Assembly: GCA_002474345.1 (NCBI GenBank)
Contig: DKQD01000070.1
Span: 1 to 17,082 of the forward strand
Direction of reading: 5' to 3'
Length of the DNA stretch: 17,082 nt
Source of the DNA: Bacteriovoracaceae bacterium UBA7317
GTDB lineage: Bacteria > Bdellovibrionota > Bacteriovoracia > Bacteriovoracales > Bacteriovoracaceae
The notes beneath the pieces are model-generated. The model was not told the origin of the DNA and searched no databases. It worked only from the letters and a program-made list of their open reading frames with translations. Shown here one piece after another: positions 15,159 to 17,082 of this stretch. How positions within the stretch are numbered: the first letter of the stretch is position 1; every line of letters starts with the position of its first letter. The position numbers and the translations under genes were made by a program.

Positions 15159-16415
15159 TTAAAAGTGAATGTTTAAATGAAAGTTATAGAGTGGAGTCAG
15201 CTCTATATCATTAGACTTTACCCTTATTGGATATTTTGCCTTAACTCCTATATCAACAAGGGAGCTTGCTAAAAGGAGAGAGGTCGAATAATACTCAGGG
15301 TCAAAAGCACCTTTAAAGATTAAGTTAAAACTCTTTACATCTAAAGGGATAGTAAAATCACTGCCAAAGTAAACACCTTCATAAAGTTTGTATAAACTTC
15401 TCCAATGATAACCAAAAAAAGACCTGGCCTTAATATTTCCTAACCTAAACCCCTTCTTAACGTAAAAATTCACTAAGGGAGCTTTCTTCATTTTTGAGGC
15501 AGCACTAGCATCCTGAGTGACAATGCTTTTTAAAATAAAATCATTTAATTCAGCACCGACTTGCAAATTATCTAGTTCATAATTAATTGAAAGATTTCCC
15601 TTTAAAAAAGACTCTAAAGAAGGAGTAAATAAATTAGAGTCCCCTACCCCTCCTTTCAAACTTGAATAAGACAACATGGCCTTCATCGCTGCCTCTGGCG
15701 AAGCGTAAATTTTAAAACGAAAAACAAAGTTCTCTCTAAAAGGAAAGGATAAATTAAGGCCTAAATTTAATTTGGCCTCAGTGAATAAGTGAAAGTAAGG
15801 TGTCCCCTCTATTAATGGCTTATAAAATTTTCCTGAATAAGCCGTTTTAATTACTGCAGATAAACCAGGCATATTGGCAATTAGATCATCTCCTGGAGAA
15901 AGAGAATTGTAATAGCTACAAGTAAAAAGATCTTTTATTTCTGATGGAAGGCCTGGTGGAATTAATAAGGCGATCATTCCACAATCCAAATCAGTACTTA
16001 TAATTGCCTGAAAATAATTTACTTTTGAATGGCAAAAAAAAGATGAATGTATGGTTCTATTAAAAATAGAAAAAGATGGAAGAGGAATATTTAGCGACAA
16101 GTTAATTCCAACATTTTTTTCAGTTTTATCGTTAGCAATTAAAAAAGACTGTGCTGACAAATCATCTTTAAAATTACTGCTTAAAGACTCTAAAAATTTC
16201 TGCATAGAACTCGAGTTTCTAAAGTTAATGTCTATAAAATAGTCATTATCCCTTTCCTGAACCCAACTTTTTTGCGCTTCAAACTTATCGTCTAAGAGTT
16301 TTGACCTGGACTGAATATCATATGAAAAAGAGTTTTTTGACCACAAAAGGAGAAAAAGTAGAGTAATTTTGATGGTTACTAATTTGTAAAACAGGTTTTT
16401 CCGATAGGTCTCCAT
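15159..16415 (-). CDS. Probable outer-membrane β-barrel protein (418 aa)
   Basis: A signal peptide spans about residues 1-31 (KITLLFLLLWSKNSFS). The mature protein shows alternating strand patterns with aromatic girdles, such as NVGINLSLNIPLPS (101-114), EAKLNLGLNLSFPF and GNLSINYELDNLQVGAEL. It ends LYNFHLNIHF with the terminal Phe used by the BAM machinery. Cysteines 128, 145 and 166 lie in a short region that may be a loop. No family is recognised. Pore or structural roles are equally possible. ATG 16415 has only a weak GGA about 13 bases upstream. It heads the operon with the 126-aa secreted protein and the α/β hydrolase. It is divergent from the gene at 16443 with only 27 bp between the two starts. 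Confidence 0.75.
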   Translation of the reverse strand: METYRKNLFYKLVTIKITLLFLLLWSKNSFSYDIQSRSKLLDDKFEAQKSWVQERDNDYFIDINFRNSSSMQKFLESLSSNFKDDLSAQSFLIANDKTEKNVGINLSLNIPLPSFSIFNRTIHSSFFCHSKVNYFQAIISTDLDCGMIALLIPPGLPSEIKDLFTCSYYNSLSPGDDLIANMPGLSAVIKTAYSGKFYKPLIEGTPYFHLFTEAKLNLGLNLSFPFRENFVFRFKIYASPEAAMKAMLSYSSLKGGVGDSNLFTPSLESFLKGNLSINYELDNLQVGAELNDFILKSIVTQDASAASKMKKAPLVNFYVKKGFRLGNIKARSFFGYHWRSLYKLYEGVYFGSDFTIPLDVKSFNLIFKGAFDPEYYSTSLLLASSLVDIGVKAKYPIRVKSNDIELTPLYNFHLNIHF

Positions 16416-16442
16416 AGATATATACTATCCAACGAGGCGTGC

Positions 16443-16979
16443 GTGATAAAATTAAAATTACTTCTAGTTTACTTTTTTGGTGCCCTAATTCTCAACTTAA
16501 ATTTTTTACAGGCAGAAGAATCCCTACCGGCCGATGGAGAAGAACAAAGCAAAAAGCCAAACCAGTATAACATTAAACTTTTGTTAGGACAGGAGACACC
16601 AGGAGAAGGAACAAGACTTGATCCTGGGTTACTTTTTAAAACTTTTTTATACGGTGGAAATATTCTTAAATACTCTACTTCTTTTAATTTAGGCGTAGCT
16701 AAAGAATATGTACAAGGTGAGTTTTCGATTGGTGGTCAAATTTACCCATTAGATTATTATAAAAAATCTTTTGTTCAACCTTTTTTTTATGTTGAAGCTT
16801 CTCTAGGTATAGGTGCTTATAAAAAGCTAACAAGGGTAGATGGTGGCCATAATTTAGGTGTCGGTTTAGATATTGATATCTATAAAAAATATGGATTCGG
16901 GTTAATCGTAGAATCACATAACGCTCTTGAAAAATCTCTTCGACTTTTAATTGGTCTCCATATAAAAGACTACCTGTAG
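16443..16979 (+). CDS. Small outer-membrane β-barrel-like protein (178 aa)
   Basis: A signal peptide spans about residues 1-24 (MIKLKLLLVYFFGALILNLN, then FLQA). An acidic linker (ESLPADGEEQSKK) follows, then alternating β-strand segments to the end: YNIKLLLGQ, TSFNLGVAKEYVQGEFSIGG, FVQPFFYVEASLGIGAY, HNLGVGLDIDIYKKYGFGLI and SLRLLIGLHI. Size and pattern match small eight-strand barrels or related outer-membrane domains. It ends IKDYL, without the classical terminal Phe. The start is GTG at 16443, supported by GAGG at 16434-16437 five bases upstream. It lies head-to-head with the larger barrel gene. I see no clear hairpin terminator after it. Confidence 0.72.
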   Translation: MIKLKLLLVYFFGALILNLNFLQAEESLPADGEEQSKKPNQYNIKLLLGQETPGEGTRLDPGLLFKTFLYGGNILKYSTSFNLGVAKEYVQGEFSIGGQIYPLDYYKKSFVQPFFYVEASLGIGAYKKLTRVDGGHNLGVGLDIDIYKKYGFGLIVESHNALEKSLRLLIGLHIKDYL

Positions 16980-17005
16980 TTATTCTTGTGTTTTCCCTCA
17001 TTAAT

Positions 17006-17022
17006 TAAATAAAGTTTATTTA
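17006..17022. repeat. Copy 2 of the AATAAAGTTTATTT motif, extended palindrome
   Basis: TAAATAAAGTTTATTTA is a perfect inverted repeat with 8-base arms around a central G, 27 bases after the stop of the 178-aa gene. Its core 14-mer is identical to 8919-8932. It has no GC pairs besides the centre, so it is not a typical terminator. Confidence 0.4.
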
Positions 17023-17082
17023 TCAAGATGCCTTTTGGTTTTTAAACCTAATTAACATCATAGGCAAAGATCCCTGGATTTT

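Noticed and set aside
16699..17001. 100-codon - strand frame at the right end
   Set aside because: Antisense to the 178-aa outer-membrane-like protein. It lacks a ribosome site and protein-like composition.
1..17082. CRISPR array, tRNA/rRNA genes, insertion sequence ends or phage genes
   Set aside because: Looked for on both strands and not seen: no regularly spaced repeats, no cloverleaf-like GC-rich segment, no transposase or integrase motifs.

Overview
The window looks like a chromosome segment of a low-GC Gram-negative bacterium. Most products carry N-terminal signal peptides, several are outer-membrane β-barrel-like proteins, and there are surface or periplasmic lipases and long lysine-rich, lineage-restricted proteins. 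This fits the predatory Bacteriovoracaceae / Bdellovibrionota, but that placement is inference from protein style and composition; no rRNA, tRNA or marker gene is present. I see no CRISPR array, insertion sequence, integrase or phage gene.

Layout. (1) 1-1798: the 3' part of an ABC-2 type transporter permease (+), converging on a membrane acyl-lipid/acyl-CoA desaturase (-) with all three histidine boxes. (2) 1799-2288: a sparse AT-rich gap with one doubtful small ORF. (3) 2289-6625 (-): a two-gene operon. It encodes a 1067-residue exported protein (cysteine-containing head, coiled coil, HEAT-like repeats, basic low-complexity tail) followed by a 368-residue exported protein (six-cysteine domain, coiled coil, probable β-barrel). 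(4) 6794-8473 (+): an exported phospholipase-D-family protein with two HKD motifs, divergent from the operon and tail-to-tail with a small secreted protein (8497-8820, -). (5) 8821-11620 (+): an AT-rich regulatory stretch, a stand-alone receiver domain, a four-helix membrane protein and a patatin-like phospholipase. (6) 11646-13708 (-): a decayed patch. One gene is broken by a single in-frame TAA. A membrane-protein gene is broken by three frameshifts plus one stop; it overlaps the end of an intact exported catalase-superfamily protein. (7) 13920-16415 (-): a probable operon of a β-barrel-like outer-membrane protein, a four-cysteine secreted protein and an α/β hydrolase, divergent by only 27 bp from another small outer-membrane-like protein (16443-16979, +).

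How the genes may work together. Lipid chemistry recurs: a desaturase, an exported PLD, a patatin and an α/β hydrolase. Envelope proteins of unknown role surround them, which suits a bacterium that remodels its own or another cell's membranes. The most system-like unknown is the 2289-6625 operon. The best evidence of recent evolution is the pair of pseudogenes at 11646-12765, both of which can be reconstructed by eye.
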